From: SAR202 cluster bacterium bin87
Lineage (GTDB): Bacteria; Chloroflexota; Dehalococcoidia; Lucifugimonadales; UBA3495
Reading direction: 5' to 3'
NCBI GenBank assembly: GCA_002238825.1
Contig: MPNC01000005.1
Location: 205,077 to 269,076 of the forward strand
Length of the DNA: 64,000 nucleotides
The notes below the pieces were generated by a model. The model ran no database searches, was not told the DNA's origin, and saw only the letters and a list, made by a program, of their open reading frames with translations. Made by a program: the position numbers and the translations under genes. Every line of letters starts with the position of its first letter. Position 1 is the first letter of the stretch. Below, one piece after another: positions 1 to 7,785 of the stretch.

Positions 1-263
1 TGCTGCTCCAACTCCGCCATGTGAGCGGGCGAATCACGGCGGGCCAGCAGGCCGCCGTGTATCACCGGATGCAGAGTCTTGACGCGGCCCTCAAGGATTT
101 CCGGCGAGCCGGTAACGTCGGACACCTGCGTGACCGGAACGCTGGCGTCTGCCAAACTTCGGTGGGTGCCGCCGGTGCTGATCAGTTCATAGCCGGCGCC
201 GACCAGGGATTTGCCGAAATCCTCGATGCCGGTCTTGTCGAATACGCTCAGTAGTGCTTTCAA
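1..263 (-). CDS. purH: PurH, IMP cyclohydrolase/AICAR formyltransferase, N-terminal part (cut by window edge)
   Basis: The first 87 codons of the bifunctional enzyme for the last two steps of IMP synthesis. The visible part is the N-terminal MGS-like IMP cyclohydrolase domain. It begins [12 protein letters not shown], followed by ISTGGT near residue 28 and GRVKTLHP near residue 57, all hallmarks of PurH. No ATG is available: an in-frame TAG (the stop of the upstream small gene) lies at about 300, and a TTG at 263 preceded by GAGGAG is the best start. It is the last visible gene of a purF-purM-small ORF-purH run. The formyltransferase domain lies outside the window. Confidence 0.9.
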   Translation of the reverse strand, partial: MKALLSVFDKTGIEDFGKSLVGAGYELISTGGTHRSLADASVPVTQVSDVTGSPEILEGRVKTLHPVIHGGLLARRDSPAHMAELEQ

Positions 264-299
264 CTTGCCTGGATGCTCCTCGTCGAATAAAAGTCGGAT

Positions 300-551
300 C
301 TAGATTGCGCCGCCGCCGCCGTCGAAGCCGCCAAATCCACCGCCCATGTCGCCGGGTTGGTGAAAATTGGCCGCGTCTCCGGAATGGTGAATTTGTCCAG
401 GGTCAACCGGCGTGTCGGAGTGGTGGCCCCCGTACCACATCAGGCCCAGCGGGCCCCAGGCCCACCAGGGGCGCATGACATCGAAGACGGGTTCGGATTT
501 GTCGTCGGCGTTGTTGCGAACGTTACGGCGGAATGGGTTTTTCAGATTCAT
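300..551 (-). CDS. Small hypothetical protein between purM and purH
   Basis: An 83-residue protein of unknown function. The ATG at 551 is preferred over a GTG at 563 because GGTGGAGG sits at proper spacing before it. The N-terminus is basic (NLKNPFRRNVR), the middle is rich in Trp, His and Pro (PWWAWGPLGLMWYGGHH), and the tail is a glycine run (GGGFGGFDGGGG) that looks disordered. No transmembrane helix or known domain is recognised. Its position inside the purine operon, 36 nt upstream of the purH start, implies co-transcription, but nothing in the sequence links it to purine synthesis. Confidence 0.55.
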   Translation of the reverse strand: MNLKNPFRRNVRNNADDKSEPVFDVMRPWWAWGPLGLMWYGGHHSDTPVDPGQIHHSGDAANFHQPGDMGGGFGGFDGGGGAI

Positions 552-621
552 GACAGCCTCCACCTTCTTCCATCTTGTGCGGTCCGGGTTGAGGGGTCAG
601 GGTTCAGCGATCCGGTTTGGA

Positions 622-1674
622 TCACCCAGACCGGAATGCAGTCCGGCCGGGACCCGTGCCCTCTACGATTTGACCGACTTCCAACGCGTCCGGCAAGCCG
701 GAGAGCAACTCCGGAGCGCGGTCAGGATCGCATACGGCGACCATGCCGAGCCCCATGTTGAACACGCGGTACATCTCTTCGTCGCTGATGCCGCCGGCGC
801 TCTGAATCGCGCCGAATATGGGAGGAATGGGCCAGGCGCCGAGTTGAAACTCAGCGGTCACGCCATTGGGCAGTGAGGCCGGCATCTTACCGGGCAGGCC
901 TCCGCCGGTTATATGACTGAGAGCCTTGATGCTGCCCAGGTAAGGCTCCAACATGGGATGGTAGGCGCGGTGCCGCACCATCAACTCGTCACCGAGGTTG
1001 CGATCGAGGCCGGGGCCGGGGCGGAACAGCGCTTCAGGATCATCGTCGGTGTTGAACACCCGCCGGACCAGAGAGAACCCGTTGGTGTGCACGCCGCTGG
1101 ATGGTATGCCGATGAGGCGGTCGCCGGCGATGACGCTGCTGCCGTCGAGCAGACTGTCCCGCTCGGCCACGCCCACCACGAAGCCCGCCAGATCGAAATC
1201 GGCATCTGCATAGACGCCGGGAAGCTGGGCGGTCTCACCGCCGATCAGGGCGCACCCGGCCTCTCGACAACCCCAGACCATGCCACGCATCAGCATCTCC
1301 ATGCGATGTTCGTCGTAGGCGCTGAACGACATGTAGTCCAGAAAGAAAAGGGGACGCGCGCCCTTGGTGAGGATGTCGTTGACATTGAGGGTGACCAGAT
1401 CCTGGCCGACGCCTTCGAAATGGCCAAGCTGGGCCGCGATCTTGAGCTTGGTGCCCACGCCGTCGGTGCTGGCAACCAGCACGGGATCCCGATAACTGCC
1501 CAGGGCGAACAGACCGGCGAATCCTCCGCTGCCGTCCAGAACCTCCGGGCCGTGGGTCATGGCGGCAAATGCCTTGATCCGGTCCTTCAAACCGTCCATG
1601 GCGTCCAGGGCGACGCCGGCGGCCTCGTATTCGGCCGATGCGCGAGCAGCCGCGCCAACCTCGCCGGCCGTCAT
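622..1674 (-). CDS. purM: PurM, phosphoribosylformylglycinamidine cyclo-ligase (AIR synthetase)
   Basis: Converts FGAM plus ATP to aminoimidazole ribotide, step five of purine synthesis, in the cytoplasm. At 350 residues it has normal family length. Visible signatures are DGVGTKL at 71-77, NDI at 99-101, GGETAQLPG from 145, and a C-terminal ITGGGLPG stretch near 265, all of the PurM/PurL/SelD ATP-binding fold. Its ATG overlaps the purF stop (TGATG at 1672-1676), so the two are translationally coupled. The small gene at 300-551 follows after 70 nt. Confidence 0.96.
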   Translation of the reverse strand: MTAGEVGAAARASAEYEAAGVALDAMDGLKDRIKAFAAMTHGPEVLDGSGGFAGLFALGSYRDPVLVASTDGVGTKLKIAAQLGHFEGVGQDLVTLNVNDILTKGARPLFFLDYMSFSAYDEHRMEMLMRGMVWGCREAGCALIGGETAQLPGVYADADFDLAGFVVGVAERDSLLDGSSVIAGDRLIGIPSSGVHTNGFSLVRRVFNTDDDPEALFRPGPGLDRNLGDELMVRHRAYHPMLEPYLGSIKALSHITGGGLPGKMPASLPNGVTAEFQLGAWPIPPIFGAIQSAGGISDEEMYRVFNMGLGMVAVCDPDRAPELLSGLPDALEVGQIVEGTGPGRTAFRSG

Positions 1675-3122
1675 CAGGCGGTGGCCCGTTCCAGGGACTG
1701 CTTGGTCAGTTCCAACTGCACCGGCACCGGATAGTTACCCGTGAAGCAGGCGTCGCAGAAACCGCCCTGCTGGCCGTGCACCAGGTTCATCAAGCCGCGC
1801 ACGCTGAGGTAACCCAACGAATCCGATCCGGTCAACTCGCAAATCTCGGCTATGGTCTTGTTGGCGGCGATCAGTTCCCCGCGCGTCGCCATATCCACCC
1901 CCAAGTAGCAGGGATGCTTGATGGGCGGCGCGCACACCCGCAGATGCACTTCGGTCGCGCCGGCGCGGCGCAGCAGGTCCACCACGTGGGGCGTGGTGGT
2001 TCCCCGGACGATGCTGTCGTCCACCACGACCAGCCGCTTGCCACCAATCACAGCCGGCATGGGGTTGAACTTCTGCCGGACCCCGCGGTCCCGGCGCTGC
2101 TGCTCAGGCTCGATGAAGGTGCGACCGACGTAACGGTTGCGCACCAGGCCGTTGGCGAAGGGGATACCGGATTCGCGGGCGAAGCCCACCGCGGCTGAGG
2201 TGGAAGAGTCGGGAATGCCGATCACCAGATCAGCGTCCACGGGGTGTTCCCGCGCCAGCTGGGCGCCCATGTCCTCGCGGGCGGTGTGCATGAGCCGGCC
2301 GTCCATGACGCTATCCGGTCGGGCGAAGTAGATCCACTCGAACACGCACAGTGCGCGGCCCCGGCGGGCGGCATCGCCGTAAACTGCGCTCTGCACGCCG
2401 TCGCCGCTGATGACTGCCACCTCTCCGGGGTCGAGCTCGCGCACGAATTCCGCCTGCATGTGGTCAAGGGCGCAGGTCTCGGAAGCGACCACCCATCCGT
2501 TGTCCAGGCGACCCAGGCACAGGGGCCGGATGCCCAACGGATCGCGCACCGCGATGATGGCATCCGGCGTCAACAACGCCAGGGAGAATGCCCCCTGCAT
2601 GCGCGCCATGGCGTAGAAAATCCTCTCGGGCCAGGTATTCCCGGGGGCGTTGGCCAGAAGCTGAGCAATTACTTCGCTGTCGGTGCTGGTCTGGAACACG
2701 CAATTCCACTGGGTCTGTGCCTGTTCCCGCAATTGCCTCGAGTTGATGACGTTGCCATTGTGCGCCACCGCCAGGGGTCCGTTCAATCCGTTGACCAGGA
2801 GGGGTTGAGCGTTGTCGCTGCGACTGGCTCCGGTGGTCGAATACCGGGTGTGACCGATGGCCAAGCCTCCCGTGATCCCGTCGATGTCGCCGTCCCGGAA
2901 AGCCTCCGAAACCAGGCCCATGCCCGTGTGCAGTCGGATCCGGCCCTGGTCGGCCGCTGCGACGCCGGCGGACTCCTGCCCCCGGTGCTGCAATGCGAAA
3001 AGGCCGATGGAGGTCAGCGTGGCGCTGTGTGACCCGGGCGCGTATACGCCCACCACGCCGCACTCCTCGCGCGGGTGATCGAGAGCGGAGCTTTCCGTAT
3101 AGAATGCCGGTTGCGACGTCAT
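1674..3122 (-). CDS. purF: PurF, amidophosphoribosyltransferase
   Basis: Commits PRPP and glutamine to purine synthesis. The 482 residues comprise an N-terminal Ntn glutaminase domain and a C-terminal PRTase domain. Cys21 (EE|CGVVGV) is the expected nucleophile, exposed after removal of a 20-residue propeptide. The PRPP loop VVVDDSIVRGTT lies near residue 362. A late FCDACFTGNYP carries a CxxC that matches the iron-sulfur ligands of the Bacillus-type enzyme. A near-consensus promoter places the predicted transcript start at the ATG itself (see promoter entry), so translation is probably leaderless. It heads the purine run. Confidence 0.96.
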   Translation of the reverse strand: MTSQPAFYTESSALDHPREECGVVGVYAPGSHSATLTSIGLFALQHRGQESAGVAAADQGRIRLHTGMGLVSEAFRDGDIDGITGGLAIGHTRYSTTGASRSDNAQPLLVNGLNGPLAVAHNGNVINSRQLREQAQTQWNCVFQTSTDSEVIAQLLANAPGNTWPERIFYAMARMQGAFSLALLTPDAIIAVRDPLGIRPLCLGRLDNGWVVASETCALDHMQAEFVRELDPGEVAVISGDGVQSAVYGDAARRGRALCVFEWIYFARPDSVMDGRLMHTAREDMGAQLAREHPVDADLVIGIPDSSTSAAVGFARESGIPFANGLVRNRYVGRTFIEPEQQRRDRGVRQKFNPMPAVIGGKRLVVVDDSIVRGTTTPHVVDLLRRAGATEVHLRVCAPPIKHPCYLGVDMATRGELIAANKTIAEICELTGSDSLGYLSVRGLMNLVHGQQGGFCDACFTGNYPVPVQLELTKQSLERATA

Positions 3123-3128
3123 GGTTGC

Positions 3129-3157
3129 ATTCTATGTGGCAGCCGGCGGCGGGTCAA
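3129..3157 (-). promoter_or_regulatory. Sigma-70-type promoter of purF, predicting a leaderless mRNA
   Basis: On the minus strand, TTGACC (3157-3152), a 17-nt spacer and TAGAAT (3134-3129). Counting from the -10 box puts +1 at 3122, the A of the purF ATG. No Shine-Dalgarno can exist on such a transcript. Confidence 0.7.
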
Positions 3158-3212
3158 CGAAAACGCCGCCGACAATAGCAGCCAATGCCCGGACATCGGG
3201 TAAACCGCGGGT

Positions 3213-4019
3213 TCAGTCCCGATCGGGGATGATCTGCACCTTTCGGGCGTCGCCGAAGCCGACGCTTTCGGTACGGATGCCCTCACGCTCGCCGAGATAG
3301 AGGTGAATCACCCGGCGGTCGGACGGCGCCATGGGCTCCAAAGTGATGCTGCGGCCGGTCTGCGCGACCCTATCGGCAACGCGGTCGGCCATCTCACGCA
3401 GAGAGTCCTCCCGTCGCTGCCGGTACTGCTCAACATCCAGCGAAACCCGGACTTCTTCATCGTACTGCTGCCGGACGATGCTCTGCACGATGAACTGCAG
3501 GGAATGCAGAGTGTTCCCGCGCCGACCGATCAACAAGCCGGAATCGGGGCCGTTGATGTCGATCACGGGGCCGCCGGCCAACTCATCGTGCTCCGAGCGC
3601 AGGGTCACGTCGACTTCGGCGCCGACCGCCGTGAGGATGCGCTGGATAGCCTGGACTGCCGTTCCAGCGGGGGTGTCCGCGGTCATGGCCGGGATCGGCG
3701 TCGGTGCATCTTCCGGGTCGGATTCGTCAAACTCTTCCGGGTCATCCCCGGAAGGCTCATCGCCCGGAGATTCATACCGGGGAGGTTCATCCCGGGGAGG
3801 CTCATCCACATCGAATTCGGCGATCTCCGCCGCCGCGGATGGCGCGGCTCCAATGCGCGTGACGCGAACCTCGGCCAGTTCGCCACCGATGCCCAGGAAG
3901 CCCTGGCGGCCCCTATTTAGTATTTCGACCTCTACCTCGCTGCGGTCGGCGCCGAGAGCTGCGAGCGCCTGCTCTTCGGCTTCTTCTACGGTTCTCCCGG
4001 TCTGCACTATCTGATCCAT
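3213..4019 (-). CDS. khpB: KhpB (Jag/EloR), Jag-N, KH and R3H RNA-binding protein
   Basis: A cytoplasmic RNA-binding protein; in Gram-positives the family acts with KhpA in cell elongation. The start at 4019 (MDQIVQTGR) is chosen because the Jag-N domain begins there; upstream in-frame sequence lies inside yidC and is not domain-like. Order in 268 residues: Jag-N 1-55, an acidic Pro/Glu/Asp linker about 68-112 containing five-residue repeats, KH with GRRG at 165-168, and R3H with RRVIH at 235-239. The first 107 nt overlap the 3' end of yidC in another frame, an unusually long overlap for this conserved pair. Confidence 0.93.
   Translation of the reverse strand: MDQIVQTGRTVEEAEEQALAALGADRSEVEVEILNRGRQGFLGIGGELAEVRVTRIGAAPSAAAEIAEFDVDEPPRDEPPRYESPGDEPSGDDPEEFDESDPEDAPTPIPAMTADTPAGTAVQAIQRILTAVGAEVDVTLRSEHDELAGGPVIDINGPDSGLLIGRRGNTLHSLQFIVQSIVRQQYDEEVRVSLDVEQYRQRREDSLREMADRVADRVAQTGRSITLEPMAPSDRRVIHLYLGEREGIRTESVGFGDARKVQIIPDRD
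3748..3807. repeat. Four tandem 15-bp units inside khpB
   Basis: Four imperfect in-frame units of 15 bp (for example cggggaggttcatcc, cggggaggctcatcc on the plus strand) encode the five-residue repeats DEPPR, DEPPR, YESPG and DEPSG of the KhpB linker. Unit number could vary by slippage without a frameshift. Confidence 0.75.
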
Positions 4020-4842
4020 CGGGTTTACTCTCCTGAGGGTCGGGAGACTGGACTTCCAGAGTCGCTCCGTCGTCGTCCTGCCCGCGCCGTGGGAACAGCG
4101 GGAACAATGGCCCCCAACCGGTGATGAAATACTGGATCGTGATGCCGATGAGGTTGGAAACCACCCAATAGAGGGGCAGTCCGCTGGGCCAGCCCAGGGA
4201 GAATGCTCCAAGGAAGATGGGCATCATCCACAACATCATCGTTTGGCTCGATTGCTGACGCGGATCCGGGGAAGGCATCTGCGTCATCTTCTGCTGCACC
4301 CAGGTGGTGACCGCCACCAGGATCGGCATGACTATGGGCGACGGGTCCGGCTGGCTGAGGTCGAGCCACAGGAAGGTGTTGTTGACCGGCGCCGCGGAAT
4401 GGATCGGCACGAAAGTGATCCACGGGTACAGCTTGTCGGAAAGATTGACCAAGTCTTCCGGGTTGTTGAACAGGGTGAGAATGAGGACCCGGAACAGGCC
4501 GATCAGGATGGGCATTTGAACGATCAACGGGCCCAGGCAGCCGATGGGGTTCACGCCGCTCTCGCGGTACAACCGCATGGTTTCCTGGGAGATCCGCTGG
4601 CGGTCGCCCTCGTAGCGCTGCTGGATCTCGCGGACCCTGGGCTGCATCCCGGTCATGGCGCGCATCTGCCGCAATTGGCGCACGGTCAGGGGAATGGTCA
4701 CCACGCGCACCAGCGCGGTGAACACGATGATGGCGACGCCCATCTGGGTGAAGCACAGCACATACAACACCAACAGGGTGTTGAGCATGGGCCGGATGAT
4801 CACCTCATTCCAGATGAGGATGAATATGGAGAAAAATTCCAC
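3913..4842 (-). CDS. yidC: YidC/Oxa1 membrane protein insertase
   Basis: Inserts and folds membrane proteins together with or without SecYEG. At 309 residues with no large periplasmic domain, it is the short form usual in bacteria without a classical outer membrane. Hydrophobic segments lie near 5-45, 100-125, 160-185 and 205-250. Arg46 (FTALVRVVTIPL) matches the conserved positive residue of the hydrophilic groove. The C-terminal tail is strongly basic (RRRSRRAGARSSRRR), as expected for ribosome contact. Its last 107 nt also encode the khpB N-terminus. It lies 41 nt downstream of the lipoprotein gene. Confidence 0.95.
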   Translation of the reverse strand: MEFFSIFILIWNEVIIRPMLNTLLVLYVLCFTQMGVAIIVFTALVRVVTIPLTVRQLRQMRAMTGMQPRVREIQQRYEGDRQRISQETMRLYRESGVNPIGCLGPLIVQMPILIGLFRVLILTLFNNPEDLVNLSDKLYPWITFVPIHSAAPVNNTFLWLDLSQPDPSPIVMPILVAVTTWVQQKMTQMPSPDPRQQSSQTMMLWMMPIFLGAFSLGWPSGLPLYWVVSNLIGITIQYFITGWGPLFPLFPRRGQDDDGATLEVQSPDPQESKPDGSDSADRENRRRSRRAGARSSRRRPQRGRGRNTK

Positions 4843-4883
4843 TTATTCCTGCCTGTCGCCGCCGGGTCAGCAGCCCCGGGTTT

Positions 4884-6134
4884 CTAGTTCCGGGGACATT
4901 GGACATTGTTTTCCGTGTCGTAGCACCAATGGGGCATGAAGCCGGAAAGCACCTGCAGCCGGAGCACCTTGCCATCGTCAGTACCCACGTACACGACCTC
5001 CTGCTCGGTGGTACCGCCGAAGCCGATGGCGCCGGATTTGACCAGGGGCGCCTTGATCTCACCGTCGCGAACGCTATAGGAGGCAATTTCCTGGGGCGGT
5101 TCCTGGGCCGATGCCGAAGCGCGCAGCAATACCACCCTGCCCTCGCGAGAAGCGATTACGATGCCACGTTCCACGAGGACGGGATCGGCGACTATGGGCG
5201 CGCCCATGTCGTAGGTCCAGAGCAGCACTCCATTGTCGTCAATGGCGTATACGTTGCCGTCCATGGAGGCAGCGTATACCGCGCGGCCGGAGGAAACGGG
5301 GGTTGCCCACCACCAGTTTTCGGCAGTGAACTGCCAACGGGGCTGGCCATCATTCAGGCCCAGGGCATACAACTGGCGGTCGAAGGAACCGACTATCAGC
5401 AGATTTTTGTGGATGAGCGGCCTGGCCACCACCGCGCCACCAGCGTCAAACCGCCAGACCAATGCGCCGGTTTCGAGGCTGACGGCGTACACGCTGCCGT
5501 CCTGCGATCCGAAATAGGCGACACCGTTGCGCAGAACTGGCGTCGACCAGACCTTCCCATCGGTGCGGAACGGCGACCAATGCAGGTTCTCCCCGGTCAA
5601 CGCGTTGTAAGCGTACAGGCCACCGTCTTCGGAACCCACCGCGATGATGCCGCCGGCTTCGTCCAGAGCCGGGCTGCTGACCAGCGGCGGCATATCTTCC
5701 GCTTCAAATTGGGGTTGACGCCATGCCACCTGAACCGAACCCGCGCCGGCGGAACCATCAAAGGCGTACAGGAAACCGTCGATGCCCGAAACGTAAACAT
5801 AGCGCCCCACGGCCGGGGAGCCGTAGGCGCCGCCAAAACCGTTTTCGCTTCCCAGGGCGGACACCCATCTGGTGCTGACGCCATCCACTCCGAAGTCGTC
5901 CAGGGCATACAGCTGGCCGGACAAAGCCGTCGCGTAGACGATCCCGTTGGCGACTGAGACGGAACCCCATCCCTTGGTTGACGCCCCCAAATCACGGCCG
6001 CAACCGGTAAGCGCTAGGCACAGAATGGCCAGGGCGGCCAAAGCCAGAAACAACCTCTTGGGTCGGAGTGTAGCGGTGAACGCCCAGCGGGTCGGGGGAT
6101 TGCGGGAGGGCAGGAAATAATGGGTCATTGTCAA
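4884..6134 (-). CDS. PQQ-like beta-propeller lipoprotein (BamB-like)
   Basis: A 416-residue predicted lipoprotein: the signal core runs from about 27 to 44 and ends in a lipobox LALTGC with Cys45. The rest is repeated beta-propeller blades with PQQ-type signatures such as VYATALSGQLYALD, LYAYNALTGE, VYAVSLETGALVWRF and VYVGTDDGKVLRL. This is the BamB-like architecture, but no other BAM component is seen. Its place between yidD and yidC, inside a cluster that rarely tolerates insertions, suggests a role in membrane protein biogenesis or assembly on the outer face; that is inference. YidD ends 4 nt upstream. Confidence 0.85.
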   Translation of the reverse strand: MTMTHYFLPSRNPPTRWAFTATLRPKRLFLALAALAILCLALTGCGRDLGASTKGWGSVSVANGIVYATALSGQLYALDDFGVDGVSTRWVSALGSENGFGGAYGSPAVGRYVYVSGIDGFLYAFDGSAGAGSVQVAWRQPQFEAEDMPPLVSSPALDEAGGIIAVGSEDGGLYAYNALTGENLHWSPFRTDGKVWSTPVLRNGVAYFGSQDGSVYAVSLETGALVWRFDAGGAVVARPLIHKNLLIVGSFDRQLYALGLNDGQPRWQFTAENWWWATPVSSGRAVYAASMDGNVYAIDDNGVLLWTYDMGAPIVADPVLVERGIVIASREGRVVLLRASASAQEPPQEIASYSVRDGEIKAPLVKSGAIGFGGTTEQEVVYVGTDDGKVLRLQVLSGFMPHWCYDTENNVQCPRN

Positions 6135-6137
6135 CGA

Positions 6138-6347
6138 TCAAACGACAGGGTCATACCCATGGCCGCCCACGGGAGTACAGCGTAAAATGCGGCGCAAGCC
6201 GAGCCACGTCCCCTGGAGCACACCGTAACGGGCGATGGCGTCGGCGGTGTATTGGGAGCAACTGGGTTGGTAGCGGCAAACCCCGGGCAGGTACGGCGAC
6301 AGCGCCTGCTGGTATACCCGTATGGCGGCCACAGCAACGGTTTTCAT
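6138..6347 (-). CDS. yidD: YidD, membrane protein insertion efficiency factor
   Basis: A small (69 residues) membrane-associated protein of the YidD family, thought to help YidC-dependent insertion. The typical core is intact: AIRVYQQALSPYLP, then CRYQPSCSQYTADAI with its cysteines, then GTWLGLRRILRCTP and a GGHGYDPV end. The start overlaps the rnpA stop by 4 nt (6344-6347), so it is translationally coupled to rnpA. Confidence 0.95.
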   Translation of the reverse strand: MKTVAVAAIRVYQQALSPYLPGVCRYQPSCSQYTADAIARYGVLQGTWLGLRRILRCTPVGGHGYDPVV

Positions 6348-6721
6348 TTTGCAGACTCCCGCTGGTGGTCCGGATTTTCAGCCGGGGCCGGGGGAGCATT
6401 CAACCTGGTGCGGCGGATCAGGTTATGTACAGCTCGTTCCAACTGCTTGAAATCGGCGTCCGCGGACCCCTTACGGGCGATGAGGACGGTGTCCCAGCCG
6501 GGAGCGGCAGCGGAGTTGCGCACAACCTCGCGCAGGCGTCGTTTGACGCGGTTTCGCGCCACGGCATTGCCCACGCGTTTTCCGGTGACGAAACAGAATC
6601 GACTGCGATCCAGGCCGTTGGGCAGGACGCGCATTACAAGCAAACCGTTGGCCACGCTTCGTCCCCGCCCATGGATTTCAGTAATCCGCCCGGCGCCGGT
6701 CAGCCTATGTTGCCGTTGCAT
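6344..6721 (-). CDS. rnpA: RnpA, protein component of ribonuclease P
   Basis: The basic protein subunit of RNase P, which binds the 5' leader of pre-tRNA beside the catalytic RNA. The start at 6721 (MQRQHRLTG) fits the family; longer in-frame starts lack homology. In 125 residues, the opening HRLTGAGRI and the RNR signature KRVGNAVARNRVKRRLRE (48-65) are plain. It follows rpmH after 47 nt and overlaps yidD, the classic rpmH-rnpA-yidD order. The RNase P RNA gene is not in the window. Confidence 0.93.
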   Translation of the reverse strand: MQRQHRLTGAGRITEIHGRGRSVANGLLVMRVLPNGLDRSRFCFVTGKRVGNAVARNRVKRRLREVVRNSAAAPGWDTVLIARKGSADADFKQLERAVHNLIRRTRLNAPPAPAENPDHQRESAK

Positions 6722-6768
6722 CGACTGAAGGAAACCGGCGGCAATCAAAGCGGCCAACAGACCGTTGG

Positions 6769-6906
6769 CTATACGGAGAGCCGGTGCCGGCCCTTGAAAC
6801 GCCGGCGGCGCAGGACGGCGCGGCCGTCAGAAGTGCGTGAACGTGAGCGGAAGCCATGCACACGGGCACGACGTCGCTTTTTGGGTTGGTAGGTTCGTTT
6901 GGGCAT
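6769..6906 (-). CDS. rpmH: Ribosomal protein bL34
   Basis: A 45-residue, strongly basic large-subunit protein read directly from the minus strand: [19 protein letters not shown], then [14 protein letters not shown], ending in KGRHRLSV. It has the family's usual length and PKRTYQP opening. GGAG lies 8 nt before the ATG at 6906, and a good promoter lies 24 nt further up. It heads the rnpA-yidD-lipoprotein-yidC-khpB block. No dnaA lies on its other side, so the chromosome origin is not evident here. Confidence 0.96.
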   Translation of the reverse strand: MPKRTYQPKKRRRARVHGFRSRSRTSDGRAVLRRRRFKGRHRLSV

Positions 6907-6929
6907 AGGTAGTACTCCGACGGCGGATT

Positions 6930-6958
6930 ATGGTACTGCGTAACCTGAAATGCGTCAA
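6930..6958 (-). promoter_or_regulatory. Promoter of the rpmH-rnpA-yidD-yidC block
   Basis: Minus strand TTGACG (6958-6953), a 17-nt spacer and TACCAT (6935-6930). The predicted start near 6923 leaves a 17-nt leader with GGAG before the rpmH ATG. Confidence 0.65.
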
Positions 6959-7038
6959 GAAAATGCAACCGTCCGGCGAATATGGGTGGTCACGGGCGGA
7001 ACGGGGTTGACGCGTTTTTCAGTGGCAATATGGATCGG

Positions 7039-7776
7039 TCAAGAAGGCGCGAAAGCGAGCAAGATGTCAGCTAACTCCCGTGGCGTGGTGACCATGGGAT
7101 CATGGCCGGTGTCAATGTGGTGGACGCCCCACCCGGAGGCGGAGGCTCGCTCCGCCACGGGCTCGAAACCGGACTCGGTGCAGAGGATGAACTCCCGCCG
7201 CACGCCAACGGCATCAGGATTGCCCATTCGGACGGGCTGCGAGAAGGTGAGGGTAGGCTGGGGGGACAAACGGGGCAGCATGAAATCCTGGTCCGACGTT
7301 TCGGTTATCGACCAACGGAGAGCGATTTCCTCGGCGCTGGTCGGCGCGGGCATGAACGGAGCGCTCTCGGCGATGAATCCCCGGATGCGGGACACGAACT
7401 CAGGGCCACGTACGGCTTCAAGCTGATCAACCATGGCCTCGCCATCGGACGGGGCGACGCCGTTGACGTAGACCAGGGATGCGATGCGCTCAGGAGCCAG
7501 TTCCGCGGCTCCCGTGATCACCATTCCGGCGTAAGCGTGACCGACCAGGACAACTTCTTCGAGGTCTTCGGCGTGGAGCAGGGAAACGACGTCGCGGATG
7601 TGCAGGTCGAGATTGATCACGGCGGGAGGCATGAGCCCCGCCAGGTGCTGCCGCTCTCCCAGCCCGGTGAGGCTGGGGGCCAGCACGCGATGGCCGGCCT
7701 CCCGCAACAGCGGAGCGGTCTTCCACCAGGACCATCCGCCGTGCCAGGCTCCGTGGACAAGTACAAAGGTCGCCAT
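7039..7776 (-). CDS. Alpha/beta hydrolase of the EstC/hydroxynitrile-lyase type, nucleophile Ser replaced by Ala
   Basis: A 245-residue alpha/beta-hydrolase fold protein with the FVLVHGAWHGGWSWW opening typical of small plant-esterase-like and EstC proteins. The nucleophile elbow, normally GHSYGG, reads GHAYAG at 79-84, so Ala81 (codon at 7534-7536) stands where the catalytic Ser is expected. The C-terminal His region DTGHDPMVTTP is kept. It may be a non-hydrolytic member, a binding protein, or an enzyme using another chemistry. It lies 9 nt downstream of the alcohol dehydrogenase gene on the same strand, so the two are probably co-transcribed. Confidence 0.85.
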   Translation of the reverse strand: MATFVLVHGAWHGGWSWWKTAPLLREAGHRVLAPSLTGLGERQHLAGLMPPAVINLDLHIRDVVSLLHAEDLEEVVLVGHAYAGMVITGAAELAPERIASLVYVNGVAPSDGEAMVDQLEAVRGPEFVSRIRGFIAESAPFMPAPTSAEEIALRWSITETSDQDFMLPRLSPQPTLTFSQPVRMGNPDAVGVRREFILCTESGFEPVAERASASGWGVHHIDTGHDPMVTTPRELADILLAFAPS

Positions 7777-7785
7777 GACGCGGGG

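Noticed and set aside
6907..7038. A replication origin next to rpmH
   Set aside because: There is no dnaA or dnaN, and no cluster of DnaA boxes or AT-rich unwinding region; only a promoter was found.
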